From an uncultured Flavobacteriaceae bacterium (GTDB taxonomy: Bacteria; Bacteroidota; Bacteroidia; Flavobacteriales; Flavobacteriaceae), in NCBI GenBank assembly GCA_947498845.1, contig CANMLX010000002.1:186001-250000 (forward strand): a stretch of DNA of 64,000 bases, in the 5' to 3' direction. Below are positions 18,549 through 29,695 of the stretch, piece by piece. Position 1 is the stretch's first letter, and every line of letters starts with the position of its first letter. A program made the translations under genes and the position numbers. Under the pieces are notes generated by a model, which worked only from the letters and a program-made list of their open reading frames with translations, did not search any database and had not been told where the DNA came from.

Positions 18549-19752
18549 CTATTTGCTTTACTATTTCATTTAATAAATCTTCAGCCACTTTAGTCTTAGA
18601 CTTTAACTGAAACTCTGTTATTGCGTTTTTATTATCTATAAAGGTAACTTTATTTGTGTCTCCTTTAAATCCTGCTCCTTTATCTTGTAACGAATTTAAA
18701 ACAATTAAATTTAAATTCTTCTTTTTTAATTTTCCTTTCGCATTTTCTAACGCATTATTAGTCTCTAATGCGAAACCTACTAAGTATTGTTGCTGTTTAA
18801 TAGCTCCTAAAGAAGCTAAAATATCTTGCGTTCTTTCGAGTTCTAATGTAAATGTATCTGCTTTCTTCTTTATTTTTTGAAGCGCTACTTCTTTAGGTCT
18901 AAAATCGGCCACTGCTGCAGATAAAATCGCTATATCTGTAGTATCAAAATACTTGTGTACTTCATCGTACATATCTTTTGCGCTTACAACAGGGATCACA
19001 TGTATTAAACTATGAGATATTTTTTGGTAAGTTGGTCCAGTTATTAAAGTAACTTCTGCTCCAAGATTTGCTGCTGCTTTAGCAATCTCAAATCCCATTT
19101 TTCCACTGGAATGATTTCCTATAAAACGAACAGGATCTATAGCCTCATATGTTGGCCCAGCTGTAATTAAAACGTTTTTATTTTTTAGTGGTAATTTATC
19201 TAAAATATCGTTTTCAATAAAAGTAACAATATCTTCTGGCTCTGCCATTCTACCCTCTCCTACCAATCCACTTGCTAATTCACCTTTTGTAGCAGGAATC
19301 ATTATATTCTCAAAACTTTTCAATTTTTCAAAAGAATTGATTGTAGATTGGTGCTTGTACATATCCAAATCCATGGCAGGTGCAAAATACACTGGACATT
19401 TTGCTGATAAATATGTAGCTAACAATAGGTTGTCGCAAATACCATTAGCCATTTTTGACAATGTATTAGCTGTTGCTGGAGCTATTATAAAATAATCTGC
19501 CCAGAGACCTAAATCTACATGGTTATTCCATACCTCATTATCATCTTGATCATTGGTAAAAGAAGATTCTACGGGATTCTTTGAGAGTGTGGATAGGGTT
19601 AAAGGTGTTATAAAATCTTTAGCTGAAGGTGTCATTACCACTTTTACATGCGCTCCCGATTTTACAAACAACCTAACAAGTGAAGCTGTTTTATAAGCGG
19701 CAATGCCAGCGCTAATGCCTAACAGTATGTTTTTGCCGCTTAATATTGACAT
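18541..19752 (-). CDS. coaBC: Bifunctional phosphopantothenoylcysteine decarboxylase / phosphopantothenate-cysteine ligase
   Basis: Two consecutive steps of CoA synthesis in one cytosolic protein. 403 residues. The N-terminal flavoprotein CoaC domain (about 1-190) has LLGISAGIAAYKTASLVR, the catalytic His in WNNHVDLGLWAD, and PAMDLDMYKH with the substrate clamp Cys in NGICDNLL. The CoaB ligase domain (about 195-400) starts TAGPTYEAIDPVRFIGNHSSGKMG and carries KIKKKADTF. It lies nine bases after the omega-like gene. Together with coaE this covers much of the CoA pathway. Confidence 0.95.
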   Translation of the reverse strand: MSILSGKNILLGISAGIAAYKTASLVRLFVKSGAHVKVVMTPSAKDFITPLTLSTLSKNPVESSFTNDQDDNEVWNNHVDLGLWADYFIIAPATANTLSKMANGICDNLLLATYLSAKCPVYFAPAMDLDMYKHQSTINSFEKLKSFENIMIPATKGELASGLVGEGRMAEPEDIVTFIENDILDKLPLKNKNVLITAGPTYEAIDPVRFIGNHSSGKMGFEIAKAAANLGAEVTLITGPTYQKISHSLIHVIPVVSAKDMYDEVHKYFDTTDIAILSAAVADFRPKEVALQKIKKKADTFTLELERTQDILASLGAIKQQQYLVGFALETNNALENAKGKLKKKNLNLIVLNSLQDKGAGFKGDTNKVTFIDNKNAITEFQLKSKTKVAEDLLNEIVKQIDA

Positions 19753-19761
19753 TTTAAAAAC

Positions 19762-20091
19762 TTATACTTGAGAATCTTCCTCAGTGTTTCTAAAATAAAC
19801 TTTATCTGTCAACCATTCTTGAATAGCTAACGAGTGAGGTTTAGGTAATTTTTCATAAAATTTAGACACCTCTATTTGTTCTTTATTTTCAAAAACTTCT
19901 TCTAAGCTATCGTTATAGGTAGCAAACTCTTCTAACTTATCTATAAGCTCTTTTTTAATTTCGGTATTAATTTGCTCCGCTCTTCTTGAAATAATAGAAA
20001 TAGTCTCATAAATGTTACCTGTTGGCTCATCTAATTGATTTCTATCGTAAGTAATTGTATTTACTGGCGCATTAGTTTTTTTTAAATCCAT
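19762..20091 (-). CDS. rpoZ: RNA polymerase omega subunit family protein (Bacteroidota type)
   Basis: 109-residue protein starting MDLKKTNAPVNTITYDRNQL. It has the omega-like block GNIYETISIISRRAEQINTEIKKEL, in which the arginine pair and helix resemble RpoZ, then an acidic C-terminal tail. Proteins of this kind between bamD and coaBC in flavobacteria are annotated as the RNA polymerase omega subunit. I chose ATG 20091; a TTG two codons upstream is possible. It assists assembly of the beta' subunit. Tightly packed between bamD (10 bases) and coaBC (9 bases). Confidence 0.82.
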   Translation of the reverse strand: MDLKKTNAPVNTITYDRNQLDEPTGNIYETISIISRRAEQINTEIKKELIDKLEEFATYNDSLEEVFENKEQIEVSKFYEKLPKPHSLAIQEWLTDKVYFRNTEEDSQV

Positions 20092-20101
20092 CTTCAATAT
20101 A

Positions 20102-20899
20102 TTAACTTTTTTCGCTATAAGTTTTTAATTCGTTTTCTATTTTGGCTACCATTTTCTCTGCATCTATCAAATATTTTGAACTCCCAAAGGTGTTCTTAAA
20201 TGTAGCATAATATTCTTTTGCTGCTAATAAGCGCTTTCGTTTCTTATACTCTACACTGTTTATAGCTAATTTGTATGCTGAATCAAATTTATAGTATAAA
20301 GCGTCTTCACGAAGTGCAGATCCTGGAAAATTAAACATAAAATTTTCAAAAGACTTAATAGAAGCCTCGTAATCTTCTATGGTATTGTATTGTTTTGCAA
20401 TTTCAAAAGCTTTTTTTCCTAATTTAAACTCCAGTTCTTTTATCATTTTGTTCGCTTCAGGAACATGTTCTGAGTTTGAAAATACATCTATAAAGTCTTG
20501 AAGCTTTTCTATTGCATCTACCGTTTCTTTTTGTTCTTTACTATATGCAGGAGAAAGCATGTAATAACTTTTAGCACTTAAAAAAGCGGCTTCAGGTTTC
20601 TTTTGACTCTTAGGGTAACTAGATACAAAACGTTCAAATTGGTATCCTGCTACGTAGTAATCCTTCATTTTATAAAATGTATCAGAATACAAGAACATTA
20701 ACTTTTCTGCTTGGGGTTTCCCTCTATAATTAGGCACTATCTGAGCAAAAATTTTATTTGCTTTTTGAAACTTACCTTCTTTGTACAATGAATCCCCTAT
20801 CTTAAACTTGCCAGCAATATCTTTAGTTTTTAACGCTTTTTGATATTCGCTACACGATAAGAACGAGGCTAGTAATAATATGCTAAACAAGTACTTCAT
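20102..20899 (-). CDS. bamD: Outer-membrane assembly lipoprotein BamD
   Basis: Lipoprotein of the BAM complex, which inserts beta-barrel proteins into the outer membrane. 265 residues. The lipobox is LASFLSC (Cys16), followed by five TPR-like helical repeats: DSLYKEGKFQKANKIFAQIV, DYYVAGYQFERFVSSYPKSQ, AIEKLQDFIDVFSNSEHVPEA, DYEASIKSFENFMFNFPGS and LLAAKEYYATFKNTFGSSKY. The length matches BamD. It follows the Kir channel gene after a 108-base gap, which may hold its own promoter. Confidence 0.92.
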   Translation of the reverse strand: MKYLFSILLLASFLSCSEYQKALKTKDIAGKFKIGDSLYKEGKFQKANKIFAQIVPNYRGKPQAEKLMFLYSDTFYKMKDYYVAGYQFERFVSSYPKSQKKPEAAFLSAKSYYMLSPAYSKEQKETVDAIEKLQDFIDVFSNSEHVPEANKMIKELEFKLGKKAFEIAKQYNTIEDYEASIKSFENFMFNFPGSALREDALYYKFDSAYKLAINSVEYKKRKRLLAAKEYYATFKNTFGSSKYLIDAEKMVAKIENELKTYSEKS

Positions 20900-21007
20900 A
20901 GATTATAAACAAGATGCAAAATTAAGTTAATAATATGGATTTAAAAAATATAATTTACGGCTAAAATAGGTGTTAGAGTAAGGCAATGTTATAGATTTAA
21001 ACAATAT

Positions 21008-21931
21008 TTAACTTTTTAAAGACTCTATATTGTCGAAAGCGTTATAGTCTAGGGTCATTTTCCCATCATTATTGTAATGATATGCTTTCATAAACTTATA
21101 ATCTACCATTAAATCTTTGAGTAAATACGAATGCATTTGATGTACTTCTTGATTAAAAGATTCATCATAATAACTTACCATAACCAAAAGCTCTCCTTTT
21201 TGTTGTATTAATGCTTCTTTAGAAATGCCAAACAATGGACTTTCATCATCTATTTCATGAACTATAGTCCAAGTGGTTGGTAAATATGTAATATGATTTC
21301 GCTCAAGTTTTAAAGCGTAAAAATTATTTACATATTCGCCTAAATTATTTTTCTTAGATAGAGACAACGTTAGTACTACTCTAGGATTAATCATAATACT
21401 TTTTCTGTTATTAACTATTCTAAACATGATTGCTTTAGTAATATTAAAATCCCTTAAAACTGCGTGTTTAGTAAACCTAATAGATGCTTTAGGTTTGGAA
21501 AATCTACCATAGACAAGCCCTGTAACAAAGGCAAAAAACAACAAACCTAAAAATGCTTCTATAGAAGATACAATACCACTTCCTACTCCTTGTGGCGACA
21601 TTGCGCCATAGCCTAAAGTTGTAAAGGTTTGGGTTGAAAAGAAAAAAGCGTTTAAAAAATCCTTATAGACATTTCCTGATGAAGCTATAATTTGCTCAAT
21701 CCCTACAAATAGATAAACAAATGCAAACAATCCATTTATTAGCACGTATACCAAAAATGACAATCCAAAAAAATATGCCCAAGAAACGTTAACTAAATAA
21801 TGGTAGCCCTCAGATAAGCTTTTCGTTTTATTTTTATGTAAAACATTAAAAGTTCCATCGGCATTAATCATACGTTTAGCGCCTTCAATGGAGGCGTTAC
21901 CTAACCCTGGATCTTTTATTTTATTTGCCAA
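21008..21931 (-). CDS. Inward-rectifier potassium channel (KirBac-like)
   Basis: 307-residue tetrameric K+ channel subunit in the inner membrane. Two membrane helices (about 50-75 and 120-143) flank a pore loop with the selectivity filter TTLGYG in the stretch TQTFTTLGYGAMSP. A C-terminal immunoglobulin-like Kir cytoplasmic domain (about 150-300) includes KPKASIRFTKHAVL, MFRIVNNRKSIMINPRV and TTWTIVHEIDDESPLF, which matches Kir domain blocks. Only one base separates it from dapA upstream, so the two are coexpressed. Why a channel sits with lysine synthesis and envelope genes is not evident. Confidence 0.9.
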   Translation of the reverse strand: MANKIKDPGLGNASIEGAKRMINADGTFNVLHKNKTKSLSEGYHYLVNVSWAYFFGLSFLVYVLINGLFAFVYLFVGIEQIIASSGNVYKDFLNAFFFSTQTFTTLGYGAMSPQGVGSGIVSSIEAFLGLLFFAFVTGLVYGRFSKPKASIRFTKHAVLRDFNITKAIMFRIVNNRKSIMINPRVVLTLSLSKKNNLGEYVNNFYALKLERNHITYLPTTWTIVHEIDDESPLFGISKEALIQQKGELLVMVSYYDESFNQEVHQMHSYLLKDLMVDYKFMKAYHYNNDGKMTLDYNAFDNIESLKS

Positions 21932-21932
21932 A

Positions 21933-22811
21933 CTATAAGCGCTCTAAAAAAGAGTTTATTTTAGCTTTTAATTCATTAGAAGCTGGTACTAGAGGCAATC
22001 TTACGGCATCACTACATAAATTAAGAGCTTGGAAAACTGCTTTAATTCCAGCTGGATTATTTTCTTCAAAAATATAATCTATAATAGCCATTATTTTATA
22101 ATGAATATTGTACGCTTCTTTTACTTTTCCTTCTAATCCTAAACGAATCATTTTAGAAAACTCTTTAGGTAAGGCTTGCCCTATTACAGATATTACTCCT
22201 GCTCCTCCTGCTAAAACAACACTTAAGGCCAAATCATCATCACCAGAAATTACCAAGAAATCTTCTGGCTTATCTTTAATTAGCTTTAAATATTGCGACA
22301 TATTATTCCCTGCTTCTTTAACCCCAATGATATTCGCAAAATCTTTAGCTAAACGAATCACCGTTTCTGGCTCTATATTTTTTGATGTTCTTCCAGGTAC
22401 ATTATATAGTAATATATCTATAGGACTAGCTCCAGAAATCGCCTTAAAATGCTGATAAATGCCTTCTTGCGTTGGCTTAGTGTAATATGGAGAAACCGAT
22501 AAAATAGCATCGATATTACTTAAATCTGTAGATTTAATTTGCTCAATTACTTCTGCTGTATTATTACCACCAATACCTAACATTAGTGGTACGCGATTAT
22601 TATTAGCTTTAACAATTGTATTTACTATCTCTGTTTTTTCTTGTTTGGTTATCGTTACACTTTCTGCTGTAGTACCAGAAATAACAAGGTAATCTGTACC
22701 ATTTTCTATATTGAAATTCACAATATTTGTTAATGCATCATGATCTACGCTTAAATCCTCTTTAAACGGTGTAACTAAAGCAACTCCTGTACCAAGAAAT
22801 TTACTATTCAT
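21933..22811 (-). CDS. dapA: 4-hydroxy-tetrahydrodipicolinate synthase
   Basis: Condenses pyruvate with aspartate semialdehyde at the branch to lysine and diaminopimelate; cytosolic TIM-barrel tetramer. 292 residues. [12 protein letters not shown] is the pyruvate-binding GTTGE region, the catalytic tyrosine is in [13 protein letters not shown], and the Schiff-base lysine in [14 protein letters not shown] follows as in the family. It is two bases from the DUF6913 gene and one base from the Kir channel gene. Confidence 0.95.
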   Translation of the reverse strand: MNSKFLGTGVALVTPFKEDLSVDHDALTNIVNFNIENGTDYLVISGTTAESVTITKQEKTEIVNTIVKANNNRVPLMLGIGGNNTAEVIEQIKSTDLSNIDAILSVSPYYTKPTQEGIYQHFKAISGASPIDILLYNVPGRTSKNIEPETVIRLAKDFANIIGVKEAGNNMSQYLKLIKDKPEDFLVISGDDDLALSVVLAGGAGVISVIGQALPKEFSKMIRLGLEGKVKEAYNIHYKIMAIIDYIFEENNPAGIKAVFQALNLCSDAVRLPLVPASNELKAKINSFLERL

Positions 22812-22813
22812 TT

Positions 22814-23332
22814 CTAAATCTTATTTAATATGGTTAAGTATTTTAAAAATTCCTTTTTAAATACATCAAATTCTTTAACCTCTGTTTTTATTATTAAATC
22901 ATTCAATCTTAAATCGGTTTGCAATATTCCGATTTTAAATTGAGATTTCGATAATACTGTCAATAATTTTAACTCTAAATGGTCTTTTGTGTAGTAACTC
23001 ACCAAAGCATCAAATGGTTCATCTAAAAAAAGTTGCAGTTGTGCATTCTTAATTTTACCATTTTTACCAAAATCTTTTTCTGTAAAGCAATCGTTCCAAG
23101 AATAACCTGGGTTTTTAGAATCCATAGTATATGCTATAATTTTAACTTTATTAGTGTGTAACTTTAAAAGTGTTGTTAACTCACTAAGCATACTAAAATC
23201 ACCTACTTCATCAATATTCAAAATAATCCCTAAGCTTTTAATTTTGCTATCTCCAACATTTACTTTACGTTGAGATAACATTTTGTTTAAATACTTTTTA
23301 TTTGATTTTTCCTTTAAAGCTTTTAAAATCAT
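22814..23332 (-). CDS. DUF6913-like conserved protein
   Basis: 172-residue protein without signal peptide or membrane segment, basic at its N-terminus ([15 protein letters not shown]). It then has alpha/beta character ([55 protein letters not shown]). I associate this type with DUF6913, found beside dapA in flavobacteria; function unknown. It is the first gene of the dapA transcript. A divergent promoter region of 71 bases separates it from the nucleotidase pair. Confidence 0.7.
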   Translation of the reverse strand: MILKALKEKSNKKYLNKMLSQRKVNVGDSKIKSLGIILNIDEVGDFSMLSELTTLLKLHTNKVKIIAYTMDSKNPGYSWNDCFTEKDFGKNGKIKNAQLQLFLDEPFDALVSYYTKDHLELKLLTVLSKSQFKIGILQTDLRLNDLIIKTEVKEFDVFKKEFLKYLTILNKI

Positions 23333-23403
23333 TTAATTTTATAATTTCAACAAAGGTAGCAAAGTCCGTTTAAAAAAAATCGAATTTTTCATCAAGTATA
23401 TAC

Positions 23404-24159
23404 ATGAATAATAAGCTCATATTTTATCTGTTAATCTTTATAATTCTTAGTTGTAAAGAATCTAAGCTCAATTTAAATAGGATTGAGGGCAAACGCATTG
23501 AAATAAACCCTAACATAGAAATTAATGATAGTATAGAAGCTTTTATAGCGCCTTACAGAAATCATATCAAAAAAGACTTAGATAGTATTATAGCATACGC
23601 TGCCGATACTTATTCTAAGAATAATGGAGAACTTAATACTGCCATAGGTAATTTAATGGCAGACATTGTTATTTCTGAAGCAAATCCCATTTTTAAGAGA
23701 AGAACAAAAAACGATATTGATGCTGTATTATTAAATCATGGCGGCATTAGAGCTATTATCCCCAAAGGGCCTATTAATGCAAGAACAGCTTACGAAGTCA
23801 TGCCTTTTGAAAACAAAATTGTTGTATTGGGCCTTAAAGGAACTACTGTAAAAAAACTAATAGAGTATTTAGTTAAAAGCAAAAGAGCGCATCCTATTGC
23901 TGGTTTAAAATTAACAATTGGCAAGAATAATAATGTGATAAGCAGTACTATAAACAATAAAAATATTGATCCTGCTAAAATTTATTATTTCGCAACAAGT
24001 GATTATCTCTATAACGGAGGAGATAACATGACTTTTTTTAAAGAAAACGAAAGTTTTCATGACTTAGGTTATAAAATAAGGAATGCCATGATCGATTATT
24101 TTAAAAAGACAGATACTATCAATCCTGTAATAGACAACCGTTTTATTAGAAAAGATTAA
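23404..24159 (+). CDS. 5'-nucleotidase C-terminal domain lipoprotein
   Basis: 251-residue lipoprotein (lipobox LIFIILSC, Cys17). The mature part matches only the C-terminal, substrate-binding domain of UshA-type 5'-nucleotidases: ELNTAIGNLMADIVISEANP, LLNHGGIRAIIPKGPINARTAYEVMPFENKIVVLGLKG, TSDYLYNGGDNMTFF. It lacks the metallophosphoesterase half, which is the next gene, two bases downstream. Together they probably make one periplasmic or outer-membrane nucleotide hydrolase from two chains. Confidence 0.9.
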   Translation: MNNKLIFYLLIFIILSCKESKLNLNRIEGKRIEINPNIEINDSIEAFIAPYRNHIKKDLDSIIAYAADTYSKNNGELNTAIGNLMADIVISEANPIFKRRTKNDIDAVLLNHGGIRAIIPKGPINARTAYEVMPFENKIVVLGLKGTTVKKLIEYLVKSKRAHPIAGLKLTIGKNNNVISSTINNKNIDPAKIYYFATSDYLYNGGDNMTFFKENESFHDLGYKIRNAMIDYFKKTDTINPVIDNRFIRKD

Positions 24160-24161
24160 CT

Positions 24162-25076
24162 ATGAAGAGAAGAAATTTTATTCAAAAATTATCGGCTGGA
24201 ACAGCGCTAGTTGGTGTGGGGGGATTAACATTACAATCCTATACGGCGATAAAAAAACAAACCAAAATAACAATTTTACATACTAATGATGTTCACAGCC
24301 ATATAGATGCCTTTGGTCCTAACGAAGGAAGAAATGCTAATAAAGGAGGGGTTGCGCGTCGCGCTTCATTAATAGAAACAATAAGAAAAGGAAACCCTAA
24401 CACACTATTGCTTGATGCTGGTGATATTTTTCAAGGCACACCTTACTTTAACTACTATGGTGGTGAATTGGAATTTAAATTAATGAGTAAACTTAAATAC
24501 GATCTTGCTACTATTGGTAACCACGATTTTGACAATGGAATTGAAGGTTTATATGCTCAACTCCCTCATGCAAAATTTGATTTCGTATCTGCTAATTACG
24601 ACTTTTCAAATACTGTAATGAATACGCATGTAAAACCTTATAAAACATTTAAAAAAGAAGGTATAAAAATTGGCATATTTGGTTTAGGCATTAAACTACA
24701 AGGTTTAGTTGGTAAAGATTTGTTTAAAGAAACAGAATACCTTGATCCTATAGAAATATCTCAAGATATGACTCGCATTCTAAAAACTGAAGAAAACTGT
24801 GATTTAATTATTTGTCTCTCTCATTTAGGGTACGATTATAAAAACTCTAATAAAATAAGCGATTTAAAACTAGCCAAAGCGACTAAAGATATTGATCTTA
24901 TTATAGGGGGGCACACACATACTTTTTTATCTAAACCTACTATTGTTAAAAACGTAGAACAAAAAAACATGATAGTTAATCAAGTAGGTTGTTATGGATT
25001 ATACTTAGGGAAAATCGACTTTTATTTTGATTCCGAAAAAAATAAAACTGCTAATGGAACTTCAATAATTATTTGA
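24162..25076 (+). CDS. Metallophosphoesterase (5'-nucleotidase N-terminal domain)
   Basis: 304-residue exported protein. The N-terminus MKRRNFIQKLSAGTALVGVG resembles a twin-arginine signal. The metallophosphoesterase motifs are complete: LHTNDVHSHID, LLDAGDIFQGTP, TIGNHDFDNG, LSHLGYDY, and GGHTHTFL. It lacks the 5'-nucleotidase C-terminal domain, which is encoded by the preceding gene two bases upstream. It probably hydrolyses nucleotide phosphates outside the cytoplasm with the partner chain. Confidence 0.92.
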   Translation: MKRRNFIQKLSAGTALVGVGGLTLQSYTAIKKQTKITILHTNDVHSHIDAFGPNEGRNANKGGVARRASLIETIRKGNPNTLLLDAGDIFQGTPYFNYYGGELEFKLMSKLKYDLATIGNHDFDNGIEGLYAQLPHAKFDFVSANYDFSNTVMNTHVKPYKTFKKEGIKIGIFGLGIKLQGLVGKDLFKETEYLDPIEISQDMTRILKTEENCDLIICLSHLGYDYKNSNKISDLKLAKATKDIDLIIGGHTHTFLSKPTIVKNVEQKNMIVNQVGCYGLYLGKIDFYFDSEKNKTANGTSIII

Positions 25077-25155
25077 CATACAAATACTTATTATTATATT
25101 TTTGAAATATAACTCTGTTTTTTCGTCTAAAAGTCTATCACCAATATAAAATAAA

Positions 25156-25533
25156 ATGAAAAAATATATTCCATTGGTAATACGTACAGTTGTAACCATT
25201 ATTTTAATACAAACGTTACGTCTTAAATTTACTGCTCACGAAGACAGTGTTTATATTTTTAGTAAAATAGGATTAGAACCTCATGGAAGAATAGGTGTTG
25301 GTATTATAGAGTTAATTGCAGGTATACTATTATTAATTCCAAGAACAGTATGGTTAGGTGCATTAATTACTATTAGTGTAATTGGAAGCGCTATATTTTT
25401 ACATTTAACACGATTAGGTATTGTTATAAATAATGATGGAGGTATACTTTTTGGAACTGCTATTTTCACATTTATACTAGCAATTATTATAGTCGTTTGT
25501 TATAAGAAAGATATACCCCATTTAAATCTATAA
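25156..25533 (+). CDS. DoxX-like membrane protein
   Basis: 125-residue protein of four hydrophobic helices. Its pattern (IRTVVTIILIQTLRLKFTAHED, IFSKIGLEPHGRIGVGIIELIAGILLLIPRTVWLGALI) fits the DoxX/DoxX-like family, which is often linked to redox or quinone chemistry without a settled function. The stop overlaps by six bases the 3' end of the convergent membrane-protein gene. Weak linkage to the nucleotidase pair (79-base gap). Confidence 0.8.
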   Translation: MKKYIPLVIRTVVTIILIQTLRLKFTAHEDSVYIFSKIGLEPHGRIGVGIIELIAGILLLIPRTVWLGALITISVIGSAIFLHLTRLGIVINNDGGILFGTAIFTFILAIIIVVCYKKDIPHLNL

Positions 25534-26256
25534 ACTTTCATCATCATAAAGCGATTTTGTTTTTTTATAGTTAAGTAAAGATTGTTGATAAAAAAACCAC
25601 CCCTCGATTAGTAGTAATGTCACATTAAAAAAGCGCAATAATTTTTGACTAGAAACGTACATAAATGCAATATTCATAACTTCAGAAAAGACAATGCACA
25701 AAGCTCCTATTAGTAAATAAAAAGCCTTTTTGCTATTTTTATTAGAATAATTCAATAAAGCCATAGACAACACCAAAAGCATTACTAGATTATAAATTAT
25801 TTCGACACTATATTGGTAGTCTAGCAAACTAGGTTTTACAATTTCAAGCAACTTATAAGAGACATAAATGCTTAAAACTACCAATACAACCATTGTGATT
25901 TTATAGTCTTTTAAAAGCTTTTTAAAAGATAAATTTTTACTAATATCTAATACTAAAAACGAATAAGCCAAGATGTAAAGCGTGTTTCCTAAAAAATAAT
26001 CAAACATCTTATTAATGTATTCATAGCCAACAATACTAAAGATTATGAGTAATAATTCGGACGTAGAAAAAAAAACTAAAAACAATGTAAAAAATAACGG
26101 TTTCTTTTTTACATTAAAAAGATAGAACAGGGCTATTATTGGGTAAAAAGAAGTGCCAAAAATAATCGCGTATAGCGTATTCCCTGTGAGTAGAAAATAA
26201 ACAAAAAATAAATAAACAATTCCTAATAAAAAAATTAATATTTTGGGATTGCGCAT
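25528..26256 (-). CDS. Multi-pass membrane protein, possibly YhhN-like
   Basis: 242 residues with about eight hydrophobic segments (for example ILIFLLGIVYLFFVYFLL, PLFFTLFLVFFSTSELLLIIF, VVLVVLSIYVSYKLLEIV). Overall size and helix layout resemble the YhhN/TMEM86 lysoplasmalogenase family, but I do not see a decisive motif, so the assignment is a suggestion. It is a single gene convergent with the DoxX-like gene. Phe-, Ile- and Lys-rich as expected from base composition. Confidence 0.6.
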   Translation of the reverse strand: MRNPKILIFLLGIVYLFFVYFLLTGNTLYAIIFGTSFYPIIALFYLFNVKKKPLFFTLFLVFFSTSELLLIIFSIVGYEYINKMFDYFLGNTLYILAYSFLVLDISKNLSFKKLLKDYKITMVVLVVLSIYVSYKLLEIVKPSLLDYQYSVEIIYNLVMLLVLSMALLNYSNKNSKKAFYLLIGALCIVFSEVMNIAFMYVSSQKLLRFFNVTLLLIEGWFFYQQSLLNYKKTKSLYDDESL

Positions 26257-26667
26257 AAAAAGCTAATTATATTCTAAAAACAAAACTACAAAAATATTGC
26301 TCCAAATTACAGGTATTTCTCACTACAACTACTATACATTAAGCCTTTTAACTAATATTTCGTTGCCAATAAGCTTCTTTTAAAAAATATTAGGTGTTAA
26401 AAATCACAACCTATCAATAATAATTTAAAGAGATTTTATTCTTTTATAATTTATGTAGTGATTGTTGACAAATAAACTTTAACCCAGATTATAGGATAGT
26501 GTTTCACTGTAACATGTAAAACACAATATTCTAGGGTGTACAAAAATAATAAGCAACGTTTTTTCTCTATACATACTATCAAACACTAACCACCAATAAC
26601 AATAGTTTATTTTTCTTTTAAAATTCCTGCATATTCAAATATAGCTCTAAAGCATAAAAAATGAGCT
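26257..26667. other. Gene-free stretch upstream of repeat copy B
   Basis: About 410 bases without a credible coding frame on either strand. The only structure I see is the TTTAACCC hairpin motif at 26478-26513, which recurs near 60029. The rest is AT-rich sequence, presumably including the promoter of the membrane-protein gene that starts at 26256. Confidence 0.5.
26478..26513. repeat. TTTAACCC hairpin motif, copy 1
   Basis: TTTAACCC, two bases, ATTAT, three bases, ATAG, leading into a small hairpin (ATAGTG, loop TTT, CACTGT). The same layout occurs at 60029-60065, where the hairpin arms differ in sequence but still pair. Possibly the end of a degenerate mobile element. Confidence 0.4.
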
Positions 26668-26827
26668 ATACCAATTATTAATTAAAATGAGCTAAAAAAG
26701 CGAAATTGCTTTCTTTTTATACGCCGCTGTAATTGTTTTTCATAGCAGCTCTATGAAAAACATGAACAAGAACATATAAAATGAAATGAATGAGTCTTAC
26801 TAGCTCATTTTAGATGATAATTGGTAT
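26668..26827. repeat. ATACCA inverted-repeat element, copy B (160 bp)
   Basis: Begins ATACCAATTATTAATTAAAA and ends with the near reverse complement (TTTTAGATGATAATTGGTAT); about 24 of 30 end positions match. The centre holds a palindromic TTTTCATAGCAGCTCTATGAAAA. No coding frame. It lies six bases beyond the ligA stop, so a transcript of ligA would fold it and it may serve as the 3' end. It aligns with copy C through shared internal blocks (TTGCTTT, GCTGT, CATAGC, GAA-rich end). Confidence 0.6.
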
Positions 26828-26833
26828 TAAATA

Positions 26834-28837
<2,004 letters not shown>

Positions 28838-29695
28838 TTACTTAATTTCTGCTTTAAGCATTCTATCTTTTTTAAATATATCCTGCTGTAATTCAATATT
28901 TTTAAAATCGTATTGACTTACCAGACCAATCATTTCTTTTCCTAAATATTCGTTTATTTCAAAAAACAATTTACCATTAGGGTTCAAATTAATTGCTGCA
29001 AACTCACATATGGCTTTGTAAAATATTAATGGATTATCATCTTCAACAAACAATGCTAAATGCGGTTCGTTATCCAACACATTAGTTTTCATTAATGCTT
29101 TCTCTAGCGCTCTAACATAAGGTGGATTGGAAACAATAACATCAAACTTTTGTAATGCTTTAACCCTTTCTGCATAATGAGAACTCAATATATCTGCTTC
29201 AATACATTCAATGGTTACATTATTAAATTCTGCATTTTGTTTTGCAATCTTTAAAGCATTTACACTAACATCTAAAGCAAAAACTTTAACATTAGGCAAA
29301 TTTTTAGCTAATGCAATTGCTATACAGCCACTACCCGTACCTATATCTAAAATAGTAATATCTTTATCTAAACCAACACAATCTATGATCCAGGTTACTA
29401 GTGCTTCTGTCTCAGGTCTTGGGATTAAGACGTTTGCATCTACCTTAAACGTTAAACCATAAAATTCGGTCTTACCTAGTATATATTGAATGGGTTGCTC
29501 TTGTTTTAATTGCTCTAAATGGGTAAGTACAAGCTTTACATCTTCCCTTTTTAAATCTGGATCCAATACCAGAGCTAATCTTGATACTTTAAAATGAAAA
29601 TCTATTAAAATATAAAACAAACTATTAATTTCCTCTAGAGGATAAATTGCTTGTAGCTCTTTATGAAAAATGTCTCTTAAATCTTTTAATTTCAT
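28838..29695 (-). CDS. prmC: Peptide chain release factor N5-glutamine methyltransferase
   Basis: Methylates the GGQ glutamine of release factors RF1 and RF2; cytosolic. 285 residues. An N-terminal helical domain (to about 90) is followed by a SAM-dependent fold. Motif I is ILDIGTGSGCIAIALAK, an acidic residue in FALDVSVNALKIAK binds SAM, and the NPPY signature is in VIVSNPPYVR. The family motif IPRPETEALV precedes. Overlaps the upstream GNAT stop by four bases and abuts ligA. Confidence 0.95.
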   Translation of the reverse strand: MKLKDLRDIFHKELQAIYPLEEINSLFYILIDFHFKVSRLALVLDPDLKREDVKLVLTHLEQLKQEQPIQYILGKTEFYGLTFKVDANVLIPRPETEALVTWIIDCVGLDKDITILDIGTGSGCIAIALAKNLPNVKVFALDVSVNALKIAKQNAEFNNVTIECIEADILSSHYAERVKALQKFDVIVSNPPYVRALEKALMKTNVLDNEPHLALFVEDDNPLIFYKAICEFAAINLNPNGKLFFEINEYLGKEMIGLVSQYDFKNIELQQDIFKKDRMLKAEIK

